Shown here: in pieces, positions 31,011-42,463 of the stretch
How the letters are laid out: every line of letters starts with the position of its first letter
How positions within the stretch are numbered: position 1 is the stretch's first letter
Source: Marsupella aquatica
Lineage: Eukaryota > Marchantiophyta
Assembly: GCA_973895155.1 (NCBI GenBank)
Contig: OZ316899.1
Location: forward strand, 13,144,001 to 13,208,000
Direction: 5' to 3'
Length of the DNA stretch: 64,000 nucleotides
Notes under the pieces: generated by a model
What the model was told of the DNA's origin: nothing
Seen by the model: the letters and a program-made list of their open reading frames with translations, nothing else
Databases searched by the model: none
Position numbers and translations under genes: made by a program

Positions 31011-34000
31011 ATGGAACCCGGGCAGAGGCCGGAGGTAAGGCTGAGGGTGAAAACCCGATTAGGGTTAGGGCGCGTTAAGCGTCGGCGGCTAGGAAGGATC
31101 AACGGGAAGAAGGACCGGCAGAGGAGAGGGGTAAGGAGCGCTTGCAGGAGATGGTGGCTCATTTGCGAGCACGAACTAGGCAGACGACTACGGGAGGCCA
31201 ACTACTGTCAGCTGCTTAGGCAAGCACTCGGGGAGAGAGTAGATACCGACGATCAACCTAAGGAGGGTATGAGCAACGTCAATCAAGCGGCACATTTCTG
31301 GGGATGCCTGTTCGAACGGGCAACTGAGTACATCAAGACTTACGAGGACGAGGAGTCAGAAAGGGCAGCTCGAGAACGGCAGGAGCTCGCTCGATTGTGG
31401 GAGCTGCAGAAGACGGCTTTCTTAGGAGGCGAACTCATCAAGGACGAGTTCCTGTGGACGCCTACTTCCAATCAACTCGACGATCTTCTGTTTTGCAAGG
31501 ACAGCGTCGTCGGCATCCGAGAGGCCATCAAGAACTGCAACGACATACACTGGGAATTAAAGGGTAGCACGGAAAGGTGGACCCAGGCAACGGTGCTAGG
31601 AGAAACCTCCACGGCAGCAGAGATGAAGAGGAAGGGAGCCGTCAACGATGAAGCCACCCCGGCAAAAAGAACGAGGTCGACGGCACCAAAGAAACCAGCC
31701 GAGCAGCAGAGCAGGAGGCAGGGAGAAGCCGAAGAGGAGGAGGTCGATCCCATCAAGGCCATTCCAACCAGGGATGACACCTGGAAGGGCTGGGCGGCAA
31801 CCCTACCAGTGGAGGTGCAACTACATTTTGCACGGGAGGAGGATGCATGCTTTACGGCCATGCAGACCAAGAAGTACCAAGGCTTCATGGCCGGATCCGG
31901 CTTGGAGGCCTTTGTAAGATTACCATGGCTGAAGCCGGAGGTACCGGAGTCAGACCTATTAGAATTCGTGGGGTCATGGGAACCCGAGACCAATTGCACG
32001 AGGATATATGGGAAGGATTTCTATCTTACTCCCAAGGTGATTGCCGAAGTGTTTGGCTTGCCGATGGGCAATAAGACCAAAGTTGATACCAGGAAGACCT
32101 TGCCTGACAAGGAGTTCCGGTCGTTCCCCGGGCCATCAACGAAGAATGGCTTCTTCCGGAACACCTGCACCAACCCGCACATAGGAGAGATGATCGACTT
32201 CTTGCGGGTGACCATGCATTGTAACTTGCCGAGGGCAGAGATCGGCAAGGCACAGGTCTATCTGGCAGAAAGGCCAGACCCAAGCCGGGACTACAACGGG
32301 TACCTCCTCAACCAATTGAAGAAGATCTTAAAGGAGGAGCAGCAGGTAATCGGCATGGGGAGCGTGTCGCGGCTTGGCTATCACATGCCGCTGTTGTGCC
32401 GGTATGCCAGAGGTCAGACTTTTGCCCCGGTACTTCCCCTGCAGGTAAGGGCACCCGAGGAAGCTCCAACGCCGAGGCCGTTGGCTGAGAAGCCTCAACC
32501 ACCTGTTAGTCCTACGATCGAGCAGGTGTTTAGGCCCAGGAAGGAAGACTTGCCGATGCAGCAACCAGGCATGCAGAGTCTGCTGAAACTACTGGAGAAA
32601 GAAAAGAAATCGGCATCGGCAACAACAACGGCAACGGCAACCATGCAGGACACTACTACAGAGGTAGGCCTACACCGGCTCACAAGAGAAAACCCCTTTG
32701 CTGGAGACGAGAGAATCAGGCCGGAATCCAAGCCAGGTGTTCGAATGTACGTGGGAACCTCAAGCTCCGAATCTGAGGCAGAATTGCCTGAAGCTCCTAC
32801 CGAGGAAGAGGAGAGGGAGAAGCCGGAAATCCAAGAGGTAGAGGAGGCAGTGGAGGACTGCAGCCATGATAATTCCGGCTATGGGTCGGACCATCACGTT
32901 CCAGGAGTAAGGACCTGTGGCCGGTTTGTCCCCACACTTCCAAGGGTAGTGCGAGGGGACCCCAACCAGCAGAGTAGCCCTGAGTCTCCCCCACCAGATG
33001 TTGCTCCCCCGAGCTTCGACGGCATAAAACAGACGGTGCAGGAATTTCAGGAGCGAATCAAGCAGGAGGAAGAGGCCGCCCTGGCTAAGGAAAAGGATTT
33101 ACCAGGAGGAGATTGGCCGGAGGACATCAGGCGGCTAGCCGAAAAAGGAAGCAAACCTCTAGCCACGATTGAAGAGATCCGCAGGACGGCTTGGGAGCAG
33201 AGGCCACGATGGGCGATGCCGATCACTTCTACTTACTCCACCTACGCTAAGAATAGAGCCATGGAGTATGGTGAGATGTGTGGGGAACTTGCGCTCGGCA
33301 TCTTTGGAGAGGAGTTGGAGGTAGGACCCTTTTTCCATAGGGAGCAGTTGGAGAAGCACCAATTAGAAGAAGCGGTGGCTTTAGAGAGAAGCAAGAAGGA
33401 CGAGGTCATTCGGCGGCTTAGGAGGATGGAAGCCGAGATTGAAGATCTAAGGGCGGCCAAGAAAGCCCAAGATGAACTGCGGATTAAACGACATGAGCTG
33501 AACATCATGCAGGGGCAGTTGGACGCCGCGCAGGCTGATAATCAGAATATCAAGGATAAACTGACTCAGACGCAGGAAGAGTTGGCCGACACGATCAAAG
33601 AAAGGGAAAAGTGGAAGCAAGAGCTGAAGAATACAGAGGAGGCCCACATAACAGCCAACAGCCGGGCCATGGCGGAGACCCAAAGAAAGGAATGGGCGTT
33701 GAAAGGGGAGCTCGAGAAAATCCGCGGAGCCCTTGAGCAGAAGGAGGTCGAGTTAGGGAAATCCTATCAAGGGATTATGGCGCTGCAGCAGGAGCTTGCG
33801 TCCCTAACGGCCAGCTTCAAGGCCGACCTAAGGGAGAAGGACAAGATGCTCGAACAGACTTACGCCAAGATGAACCAGATGGAGTCTGTCATCATTGCAG
33901 AGCTCGACAAGGAGCTAAGAGCAACCCAGGAGGAGAAGGCTACCTTGAAGAAGGAATTGGAGGAAGCCCACAGGGAGCAGGAGGAGGCCAAAAACGAGCT

Positions 34001-34631
34001 GGAGGGGGCACGTAAGGACCTGGATGAAACCCAAGAGGAGTTGGAGGAAATCACGAGGAAGATGGAGAACCTACAGCGGCGGGCCGACAACCAAACAGAG
34101 CGGCTGAAGAAACAAGCCGCAGTATTTAAATGCTTAGCTGCAGTAGGTCCATCTCCTGTTGGGACAAACCAGTTACCAGGGGTGGTAATTGCCGAAGGAC
34201 AAGCCGCGCCACCTGCACCAGTGCCGGAGGTAAGTGGGAAGGGGAAGGGACCAGCTGCCGAGCCACCAACGAAGAAGAAGCGGAAACCTTCAGGGTCAAG
34301 GAGTAATACGACTTCACAGGCCGTGGTGATCAAGGAGGTAGACCCGGCACCGACCCCAGACAGGGTCACAGCTAAGGATCCAACTACCCTAGGGGAAGGG
34401 GAGGCCGAAGCCGAGGGAGTGGCTGAAGCCGAAGCCGTGGGGGTGGCTGAAGCCGAAGCCGTGGGTATTGCCGAGGCCGGTGTCGAGGCTGAAGCCGAAG
34501 GTGGACCCAGTCAAGCCGAGGGAGAGTTGACTCGGTCAAGGGCAGGTAATCTGTCAGTAGGCGGGCCAACGGCAGTGGCTGAGGGGGAAGTGTTGGGGGC
34601 GTCCATTGAGGATCCACCACCGGTGTCGTGA
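31011..34631 (+). CDS. ORF1, 1206-residue LTR-encoded protein
   Basis: I take the ATG at 31011 (context ACCATGG) as the start; an upstream in-frame GTG at 30972 is unlikely to be used in a eukaryote. The N-terminal block has NVNQAAHFWGCL and ERAARERQELARLW (about residues 87-135). A block at about residues 303-450 with IYGKDFYLTPKVIAEVFGLP and FLRVTMHCNLPRAEIGK resembles the putative plant transposon protein family found in plant retroelements. A long coiled coil follows (about 775-1035). Then come a basic segment KKKRKPSGSR (about 1088) and an Ala/Glu repeat tail. No stop or shift occurs over 3.6 kb, although the gag-pol of the same element is heavily broken. The role is unknown; a structural or nucleic-acid-associated retroelement protein is possible. 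Confidence 0.6.
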   Translation: MEPGQRPEVRLRVKTRLGLGRVKRRRLGRINGKKDRQRRGVRSACRRWWLICEHELGRRLREANYCQLLRQALGERVDTDDQPKEGMSNVNQAAHFWGCLFERATEYIKTYEDEESERAARERQELARLWELQKTAFLGGELIKDEFLWTPTSNQLDDLLFCKDSVVGIREAIKNCNDIHWELKGSTERWTQATVLGETSTAAEMKRKGAVNDEATPAKRTRSTAPKKPAEQQSRRQGEAEEEEVDPIKAIPTRDDTWKGWAATLPVEVQLHFAREEDACFTAMQTKKYQGFMAGSGLEAFVRLPWLKPEVPESDLLEFVGSWEPETNCTRIYGKDFYLTPKVIAEVFGLPMGNKTKVDTRKTLPDKEFRSFPGPSTKNGFFRNTCTNPHIGEMIDFLRVTMHCNLPRAEIGKAQVYLAERPDPSRDYNGYLLNQLKKILKEEQQVIGMGSVSRLGYHMPLLCRYARGQTFAPVLPLQVRAPEEAPTPRPLAEKPQPPVSPTIEQVFRPRKEDLPMQQPGMQSLLKLLEKEKKSASATTTATATMQDTTTEVGLHRLTRENPFAGDERIRPESKPGVRMYVGTSSSESEAELPEAPTEEEEREKPEIQEVEEAVEDCSHDNSGYGSDHHVPGVRTCGRFVPTLPRVVRGDPNQQSSPESPPPDVAPPSFDGIKQTVQEFQERIKQEEEAALAKEKDLPGGDWPEDIRRLAEKGSKPLATIEEIRRTAWEQRPRWAMPITSTYSTYAKNRAMEYGEMCGELALGIFGEELEVGPFFHREQLEKHQLEEAVALERSKKDEVIRRLRRMEAEIEDLRAAKKAQDELRIKRHELNIMQGQLDAAQADNQNIKDKLTQTQEELADTIKEREKWKQELKNTEEAHITANSRAMAETQRKEWALKGELEKIRGALEQKEVELGKSYQGIMALQQELASLTASFKADLREKDKMLEQTYAKMNQMESVIIAELDKELRATQEEKATLKKELEEAHREQEEAKNELEGARKDLDETQEELEEITRKMENLQRRADNQTERLKKQAAVFKCLAAVGPSPVGTNQLPGVVIAEGQAAPPAPVPEVSGKGKGPAAEPPTKKKRKPSGSRSNTTSQAVVIKEVDPAPTPDRVTAKDPTTLGEGEAEAEGVAEAEAVGVAEAEAVGIAEAGVEAEAEGGPSQAEGELTRSRAGNLSVGGPTAVAEGEVLGASIEDPPPVS

Positions 34632-35011
34632 CGGTGCAAGGGCGCCGTTCCTTTTAGGGAGGGCGGACGTGGAGGGAGGAGGCGTGAGTGGGCAGGGCGG
34701 GCGCGGATCCTCCCTCTACTACTACTATTAACATTTTACACACATATACTGGACAGATCCTTCATCGGGTCATGAGATACGTAGCCGGCCTAATATAGGC
34801 CTTCCCCTGTCTTCCCCTGTCTTCCCCTCCGTCTTGTTAGGTATGTTTGGATTCTGCCGCCGGAATGATCCCCAATAGGCTTGGTTAAGCCGCTAAGACC
34901 TCTCTCAGCTCGACACATCCAACTCTCACTCCCCTGCTTACTTTCCTTCTTTCTGTTGATGTGGGCACTCTTCACACAAGTTAATGCGACAACTACCTCA
35001 AGGAGCATTAG
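34632..35011 (+). other. ORF1-ORF2 spacer in the B LTR
   Basis: It holds three tandem copies of a CTTCCCCTGT-like unit at 34801-34830 and, from 34842, a module GGATTCTGCCGCCGGAATGA followed by GGCTTGGTTAAGCC, related to sequences at 17089, 20390 and 63718. No gene was seen. Confidence 0.45.
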
Positions 35012-36442
35012 TTGGAGCAATTCGCTCACTTGCTATGGAGACCGTGCACGGCCGGGCCAAAGGAGACTTGTGAGTTCATCTCCAATTTCAACACTGACGC
35101 ATCAACCACCAAGGTTTCAGGACAGACCTTATCACTCACGGAGCATCGGTTAGCACAGATCTTCTGCCTGCCAACCGGGCCGGTGCCGGTTGAACTCCGA
35201 ATTTGAGATAAGGAGTATACACCTCGGCACTTCAAACCTGAAGGTAAGACGGACAATGGATACAAGCAGGGGTCATGCACCAACTTAATCTGCATGGAGC
35301 GGCTTAACTTCATACGGACTACCCTACACATGATTGAGCCACGATCCGAGATCTCCCTTTGCACGATCGTGCAGGTGGAACAACACAAACGGCGGAATTG
35401 GGCCCAATTCTTGTACCGAAGGTTCTTGGGGGAGCTTAAGCAGGCTCAAGGAGGTATGGCTATTGGGGGGAAGACTTACTTGGGAAGTCATATCGCCATC
35501 ATCCTCGCCTGGTACAAGGCACGGTGGGAGGCCAGAGGAAAGAATATGGCCACCTCAGCCCCGACTAATGTTACCCTCGCTCCAAGGGAGGCATCCCCGA
35601 GCGAGCGGACTACCGTGCCTCGGCCAAACCCCGAGCCGGAGGCCCCGACTAGTACTCTGTCACCCCCTCCTGCTGAAATTCCGCCGCCCCCTTCCGTCGA
35701 GCCTCCGCTACCCGCAGTACAGCCACCCCCAATCCCTCCACCACCTCAAGAAACCTTTCCTTCCCCAATGCAGACTATAGAGGAGCTCACCACCCCGCCC
35801 GAGGAACCACCGGTACCCGAGAGGATGGAGGACTACCAAGTAGCCCCGGGGACCATGGCCTATGACCTGGTCCAGAAGTTTAGTCAGACTCTGTCAGGGG
35901 AGCTGGCGACGTACATCGGACAACAATTCTCGGCGTACTTTCAACCAGCCTTCTTCATGTTAGAGCACCAACCATGGATCGTAAGCCGCATGGAAGAAGA
36001 ACTCATGGCGAAGGGGAATGAGATCGGGCGCCTCCAAATGCTGGTAGAACACCTCAAGGAGGAGGCCACTACCCGCCGTGAGGAGTTAGTCCGCACCGTC
36101 GAACAGCGGGACGGACTAACCCAAGAGTTGAGCAAGGCGCAAGTGGATCTCAAGAAGCTGGACAACACCGTGCTTCAGTTGCGCTCGGAATCCTTGGCTC
36201 GGGTTACCAGCTTGACCGACCTCAACAACCAATTCCTACAAGCAGCTCAGCAGGTGGCTAGTCTCTCCGCCAAACGGGATAAATTGCTGGCGCAAGACCA
36301 GACCCATCGTGACTCCATTGACCAGCTCAACCTGGAGGTAGCACGGCTCCAGATCAAGGTCGATGAAGCTGCAAACAAGGCGAAGGAGGCTCTGCGGGAC
36401 AACAAGGCCTTACAGGACCGCATTACCCTGCTCGTCCTCTAG
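35012..36442 (+). pseudogene. ORF2, LTR-encoded protein with one or two premature stops
   Basis: The frame starts by 35012. It has TGA at 35204-35206, then reads without a break from 35207 to TAG at 36440-36442. The first half matches ORF2' of LTR-A (ERLNFIRTTLHMIEPRSEIS, then GGKTYLGSHIAIILAWY). A Pro-rich linker and a coiled coil (about 35900-36440) follow. In the 3' LTR copy the terminal TAG is CAG and the frame runs 29 codons further, ending at 53392, so the 5' copy stop is secondary. The function is not known. Confidence 0.5.
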
Positions 36443-37666
36443 CGGGGAAGACCTGGGCCCACCTCTGATCAAGGCGGCTTGAGGTCTTGCCCCGACAGGG
36501 GGACAAACCCTGGTCCGACCATGGCTCGCACGTAAGAGGTGGTTAGCGAAGGGTGGAAGTAGGCGCCGCGCAAGGCGGTTCAGTCAACGGCATCTTTTGG
36601 TTAGGTGTAACGACAGAATAGTTGTCATTAGGCACCGATTAGCGGCACAGTAGGAAGAATTTGGACCGGATCAGTTAGGATCAGCAAATGTAGGATAGAG
36701 TCCATCAACGGACTAGATTTTGGTTAGTAGACTTAGCTGCTGCCATTCCGGTCAGCGCCCTTGTCGTCGACGGTCAACCAGTCAGAGGAGTGCGGCTGGC
36801 TAGTCAGAGGGTAGTTAGTCAGTAGGCATTACCCCGGAAGGTAGTATCTTTTGGTTCCTTTCCGCAACCGTAGACAGTATTTAGGCTTCCCTTTCCGCTG
36901 TGGGAAAAAGGGGAGAAGGCTTAGTTATCTTAGCTTAAGAAAAGGCGAGGCACGGGGAGTCCCGGCCTGAGCAGGGTCAGAGTGCACCAAGGAGTGAGAG
37001 CCAGAGTCGAGCTTGCTGGGCAAGTGCGGGGCGGGGCCTCGTAGAGATTGGGCATCGACTGCCGTTGGGCCTGCTGACCCCCTTAGAAGTCGAGTCAACT
37101 ATGTAAACTGATTCTTCGCTGAGTAAATGTAGTCTTTTCCCTCTAATGTTTCCGCGAGTAACTGGTGTTGTGTGTATGCTTTGTCTGGGCAAAGGCGCCA
37201 TTTCAAGGGACGTACCGGGTGCGGACTAATGGTAGGGATTGCCACCCATTGCATGTCACAACGTTCTGTCACGTCGATGGCTTGAAAGCCCCAAGCCGGG
37301 AGTTAGTCCGAGTCACTAACTGTGGGAATATTCCAGCGGTGGAAAACAAATATACCTATGACTAGTACGAGTTGCGTGAGTGTTATACCAGTAAGTATAT
37401 TGCCTTAGCCCGACTTAGGGCCAATCAAGGCCACTACACACCTCCTTGCCCTCACCCTCACCCCTTGGTGGTCAAGGTCGCCCCATGGAGCTAAACTGGA
37501 TTTAAGGCCCGGCTTAGGGGCGCGACATACGGCAACCAGTTTTTTTTGCGCTAGATGGAGGGGGCACTTGTTTTGCCTTACGAGTGGAGCCGTGTAGTGA
37601 GCTATTAACCTTTGATTTTGTCCTTGACGTGTAGGAAGGGGCATGCCCCTTACCCGGTGACGTTCT
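36443..37666 (+). other. B LTR tail, LTR end and primer-site region
   Basis: The LTR ends GCGCGACA at 37528. No perfect primer-binding site follows directly. TTTTTTTTGCGCTAGATGGA starts at 37541; it resembles the TTTGGCGCTAGAAGGAGG-type primer sites of some plant Ty3 elements, with the GG of TGG lost. No gene lies in 36443-37666. Confidence 0.4.
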
Positions 37667-39499
37667 GTGTATTTACAACAACCAGACGGAGCATCAAGTT
37701 TGGAAGGAAATACCGCATCTGGCGGAGCGGGGAGCTCAACTTCCCAAGCAGGATCGCTTATTGTGATGGGAACCCAAGCACCAGCCGCGGAAGGAACTCC
37801 ACCGGTTCCACCAGCCCCGCAGGCACCAGGTGCGTTGCAGCCTCCGGCAGCCCAGAATGTGTCACAACGATCTCGGTTCCACTATCGACCCTTCAAGGGA
37901 TGACCCACGGACGACCCCGATGAGTGGCTAGCTAAGTTTGAGGCCACAGCCAAGGCAAATGGCAAGGAGGCCATTAAGCTAACCATCCTTCCAGGCGTGC
38001 TACGGGGAGAACCATGCTCGTGGTTTAACTTGCAACCCCCCGGCTTCACATGGGGCCAGTTCCAGGCGGCGCTTTTGCAAGAGTTTAGGCCCGTGGGGAT
38101 CGAATCTCGGGCCCTGTCAAAAATTGGACGAATGCAGATGGGTAAGCATGACTCACTTCGCAAATTTCTGCAGCGATTCCAGAAGGTTGCCGCCAAGATT
38201 TGGCCTAAGCCCGATGACTCCCTGTTGAGGAAATGGTTTGTCAATGCGCTACCCCAGAGGATGGTGTTCTCAGTGCTAGAAAAGAAGACCACCACTCTAC
38301 AACAAGCAATTGATAGTGCTGAATCCTTCAGGGAATTGCACTACGCCTCTTAGCTTAATAGGAGGACCAAGCATAAGAAGAGCAAGAGGTATCATACCTT
38401 CAGCAATTCCGACTCTGAGTACGACAAGAAGAAAAGGAAGAAAAGACGTCGGCATAAGAAGAAGGGCCGGACAAGCTCTTCGTCAGACTCTGATTCAAAG
38501 TCTAGTGATTCCCTGTCCAGTAGCCCAACGTCGACTGGCTCATCCTCCAGCGATACCGAGTCAGAGTCTCGTAACCACCGAAGGAAGAAGGGATCACGGT
38601 CAGATGCGGGTAAACATAAACCGTGATCCAAGGTCGTCACCACAGACCCCAAGGCCGCGAAGGTAGAAAATCTGAACAAAATCACAGACCGGCTGAAAGC
38701 ACTATCGGTGCACTTGGCGGAGAAACCGCCTGACAAGAAGAAACCACCGGAAATCCGAGCGCATGCTTGGTGCTCCAAGTGTTATCAGTCTAGAGACGTG
38801 GTGCAAGAATGCCCAAGGTGGAACACTCGTGTGCACCAGATAGAGTTGGAGCCCGGACAGTCCGAGCCAGAGGGAAGCACAATGGAGTACTTCTTCGAGG
38901 ATCCGGCTAAGGCGGTGTTCCAGATGAGTATGACGGGACCTTGCACCCTAAGCGACCACAATCCCGGGTTCCATACCCCTTATCCGTATCCTATGAATGG
39001 GCGTGGCTCCCAGATGATCAGCAATCCAAGTATTCCGCCTAAACCCGGAGTTTGGCGGACCCCGGTTTGCTATAATTGCGAGAAACCTGGTCACTTTGCC
39101 CAAGAGTGCACGGAGCAACGGAAGTAAGGGGATGGGAGAGCAATTCCGTTGTGCCAGGTCTGTCGAACCAAAGCACATTCCACGTCAAACTGCCCCTTGG
39201 TGTTAGCCGTGAAGGCCGGCGCCGTCCGAGCTGCTCAACTTGCGGCCCCACCGACTATGGATGCGGTAGTACAAATGGTAACGCTAGAATGGCAGGACGA
39301 CTCCACCGAGTGGATCGATCTCATAGAAGCAGTCAAGCAACCGAGAGTGCAAGCAGACAACGAATATTACCACGTTTCTACCCGATCATCCCGCAAGAAA
39401 GACAAGTATGAAGCACGGGCTCTGAAGAATGACAAGCAAAGAGACATGGCCGCAGATAACCATAGTCCGATGGAACCGGACGAGCGAGAAGACTACTAG
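37667..39499 (+). pseudogene. B gag, capsid and zinc-knuckle region
   Basis: One frame runs the whole length, with in-frame stops at 37901 (TGA), 38351 (TAG), about 38624 (TGA), 39125 (TAA) and 39497 (TAG). The capsid-type block (37904-38350) has WFNLQPPGFTWGQFQAALLQ and a core like the plant retrotransposon gag family. A Ser/Lys/Asp-rich stretch follows. Two zinc-knuckle-like motifs come next: CYNCEKPGHFAQEC (canonical CCHC, near 39068) and CQVCRTKAHSTSNC (near 39150). The product would coat the element RNA. It is not functional as read. Confidence 0.75.
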
Positions 39500-39651
39500 C
39501 GGGATAACCCAAAGTTGTTTTACTCGCGAGTAGAGGAGCCGGTCAAAAAGCAATTGGAAGCCTACGAGGCCCAAGAGCACAAAAAAGCCATTAAAAAAAG
39601 GATATCGCCGATGCTAAGGCGGCAGAAAAAGCTGAGGAGGCTAAGACCGCC

Positions 39652-40530
39652 TTGGAAGCTCAAGTCAAGGAAGTAGAAGCATTAAAATCCGCGACCCCAC
39701 CGTCTAACCAGTACGACATCAAAAAGGATGTTCAAAATTGTGCAACCATGGCCACCGTCGGACAACTGTTGCAGGATAACCCAAAGTATCGGCAACAACT
39801 CAAGGAGATGCTGATAGGGAAGAGAAGGAGACGGCTACCTCGGGTAAGCACCTTAGCCGACTATATGATGATTTACCAGGGCTTAGGAGCGCCTAAGGTC
39901 TCTATCGAGATAGCGGGCTGTACTATTTGGTTTGTACCGGTAGATGGCGGGTCCGGAGTAAATACCATGACGGAGGACACTTCCGTGAGGTTGGGATATA
40001 CATCTTATCAACCCACGGCGCGTGCCATTCGGTTAGCAAACGGCGCCCGGATCATGCCATTGGGGACATTGACCAAGATATCCACGTGGATTGGAGGCCT
40101 CAAGTTTTTTCTAAATTACCTGGTGATGCAACCAGTCTGACCCTCGACTTATCCAGTACTGTTGGGCAGACCCTGGTTATACGGTGCCCGAGTCATTACC
40201 AACTGGGGAAGAAGGAGTTACAATTTGGTAACCCGACTACGACGGTGTCATGGAAGGAAGAGGACTATTAGGGTGAAACACCCCAGGGACCCGAAGAATA
40301 TGACTCAGAGGAGGAAATCTCAGAAGAAGAGGTAAATATGGTAGAGTTAATCTCTTGGCTGGACGAAGAGGAAGTCTTCGGGGTAAGTGCCACCCGAGAC
40401 GCCCATATTCTGAACCAGCCCAGATCAGCAGCCCCAATCGAGACGCCAGGGACGCCAGTAACAGATGATGCGGCGGCGGGTGAAGAATTCCCCGTAATAG
40501 TGAGCCCTACAAAGGTCGTTGGCTAGGGCA
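39652..40530 (+). pseudogene. B protease region
   Basis: After a frameshift from gag, the frame 39652-40140 has VPVDGGSGVNTMTE, the site of a retropepsin-like aspartic protease; the DGGSG form is common in plant Ty3 elements. A TGA at 40138 and a shift interrupt it. The following part contains an LLGRPWLYG-like segment in another frame and an acidic linker to the TAG at 40524. The protease would process the polyprotein. Confidence 0.65.
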
Positions 40531-40532
40531 CC

Positions 40533-42447
40533 TTGCCAGGTATACTCGAGGAGGGCACTACCGAGGCCGCCACTCCTCCCAAAAGAAAGAAAGTTACATG
40601 GAGCCCCGAGGTACCGTCCGTAATGGGGGAACCCAAGGAGCTCCCCAAGGAGCAGCCGACAGTCTGGGAACCTGTGGCCTACGATGGCACCAGACTCAAG
40701 GAATTGGAGGCCCATCTTGACCGGGCCACCAGAGACCATGTGGATGTAATCCGCAAGGAACACTATAGCAAGTACACCACAAAGAGGGAGAGGACATTCA
40801 ACGTTGGTTATGGCCTACGAGCCCCGGAGGAAAAGGCTATCCAAGAACTCCTATCAGAATATGAGGATGTCTTTGCATGGAGTCATCGAGACTTAACCGG
40901 AATTTTGCCGGCCTACGGCAAACACGTCATTGATCTAAACTTGGGTACTCATGCCGTCCAAGAGAGACAACGAAGACTAAATCCAAGACATTCCATCTTG
41001 GTAAAGGAGGAGTTAGATCAACTGATCATGGTGGACATCATCTACCCCGTCTTATCCAGCGAATGGGTGTTCCCCATTGTGGTGGTTCCTAAGAAGGTAG
41101 GGCCCGATGGTAAACCCAAGATTTGAATATGCCAGGATTACTGGAAGCTCAACGACGCTACTCGGAAAGACCATTACCCACTCCCCTACACGGATATGGT
41201 CCTTGACATGGTAGCCAAAAATGAGGTATACACCTTCCTGGATGGATATTTGGGTTATAACCAGATTTGGATTAGACTATCGGACCAGCTCAAAACTACG
41301 TTCATCACGGAGTGGGGAACCTTCGCATTCAGACGGATGCCCTTTGGCTTATGCAATGCCCAGCTATGTTCCAGCGAATCATTATGAATATTTTTCATGA
41401 TTTCCTACAAGAATTTTTGGAGGTCTTCATAGACGATTTTGCCATCTTTGGAACAATTGCTCAGCACCCAGAACACCTGAGGCGGACTTTTGAGCGATGC
41501 GAGAAGTAGGTTTGAAGTTACACCCGGGTAAATGCTTCTTCGGGGTAACAGAAGGAGTGTTGCTTGGACACCAAGTATCCAAATGAGGGATCAAGGTGGA
41601 CCAAGAAAAAGTGTCTGCTTGGATGAATGTACCTTACCCAACGGACCAAAAGGCGGTGCGATCCTTCTTAGGCTGCGTAGGTTACTACCGACGATTCATT
41701 CCAAATTTTGCCAAAATAGCCCTGCCCCTTACAGAAATGATGAGGCAAGACGCAGTCGTGGAAATGACTCCCTGCAGAGTAGCAGCCTTTGACAAACTGA
41801 AAAAATGGCTAACTATGGCTCCGATCTTGACTACCACCGATTGGAACAAGGAGTTCCATGTGTATGTCGACGTGTCTGGGTTTTGCATCGGGTCAGTGCT
41901 GAGCCAACTAGACGACGAAAAATGCAACCACCCCATTTACTTTGCGAGCCGACAACTGTTTATAGCGGAGAAAAACTATTTGCCCACCGATCGGGAGGCC
42001 TTGGGGATCATCTACTTGTGTAAAAAGTTTTGCCATTATCTATTGGGATATAAGGTGGTATTCCATACTGACCATGACAGCCTGAAGTACATGGTAAACA
42101 AAGCGGACTTGACGGGGAGAATAGCCCGTTGGGTCCTGCTGCTCCAAGAATTTGACTACAAAGTCAGGGTACGACCTGGGAAGGCACACGTGAATGCGGA
42201 CTTCTTCTCAAGGATTGAAGGGGAATTGGACGACGCACCTGTCGATGATGCATTCCCTGATGAAGAATTATTCCGTGTGGAAATGGACCAACCGACGTGG
42301 TATGGGGACCTAATCACCTTCCTCTTAACGGCCCGCATTCCAAGTAACATTAACCGGGAGGCCGCGTCAGTCTTCCTACGCAAGGCAGCACCATACATGA
42401 TGATACGCGGACATCTGCATAAGGATCCGCAAATGCCTAGATTATAA
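40533..42447 (+). pseudogene. B reverse transcriptase and RNase H
   Basis: The RT blocks are in order: DIIYPVLSSEWVFPIVVVPKK, a TGA at 41124 where relatives have Arg, FLDGYLGYNQI, MPFGLCNA, a 1-bp shift near 41358, then the active-site region VFIDDF near 41430. Another shift occurs near 41505 and a TGA at about 41584. The thumb and RNase H follow in one frame (41596-42447), with VDVSGFC, REALG, HTDHDSL and VNADFFS giving the D-E-D-D residues. The enzyme copies element RNA to DNA. The breaks make it inactive. Confidence 0.8.
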
Positions 42448-42463
42448 TGAGACAATCATTGTC

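Larger units (their letters stand above)
29578..37528 (+). repeat. B 5' LTR, about 7.95 kb
   Basis: Its limits are set by the match to the 3' LTR and by the target duplication at the outer ends. By eye 29578-30895 matches 43586-44530 plus 51943-52323, and 35483-37528 matches 52344-54402, with scattered substitutions only. It contains ORF0, ORF1 and ORF2. The 36443-37528 tail is non-coding. Confidence 0.8.

Noticed and set aside
31472-34369. Several open frames of 80-175 codons opposite ORF1
   Set aside because: They mirror a GC-rich coding strand and have low-complexity Ser/Leu-rich products.
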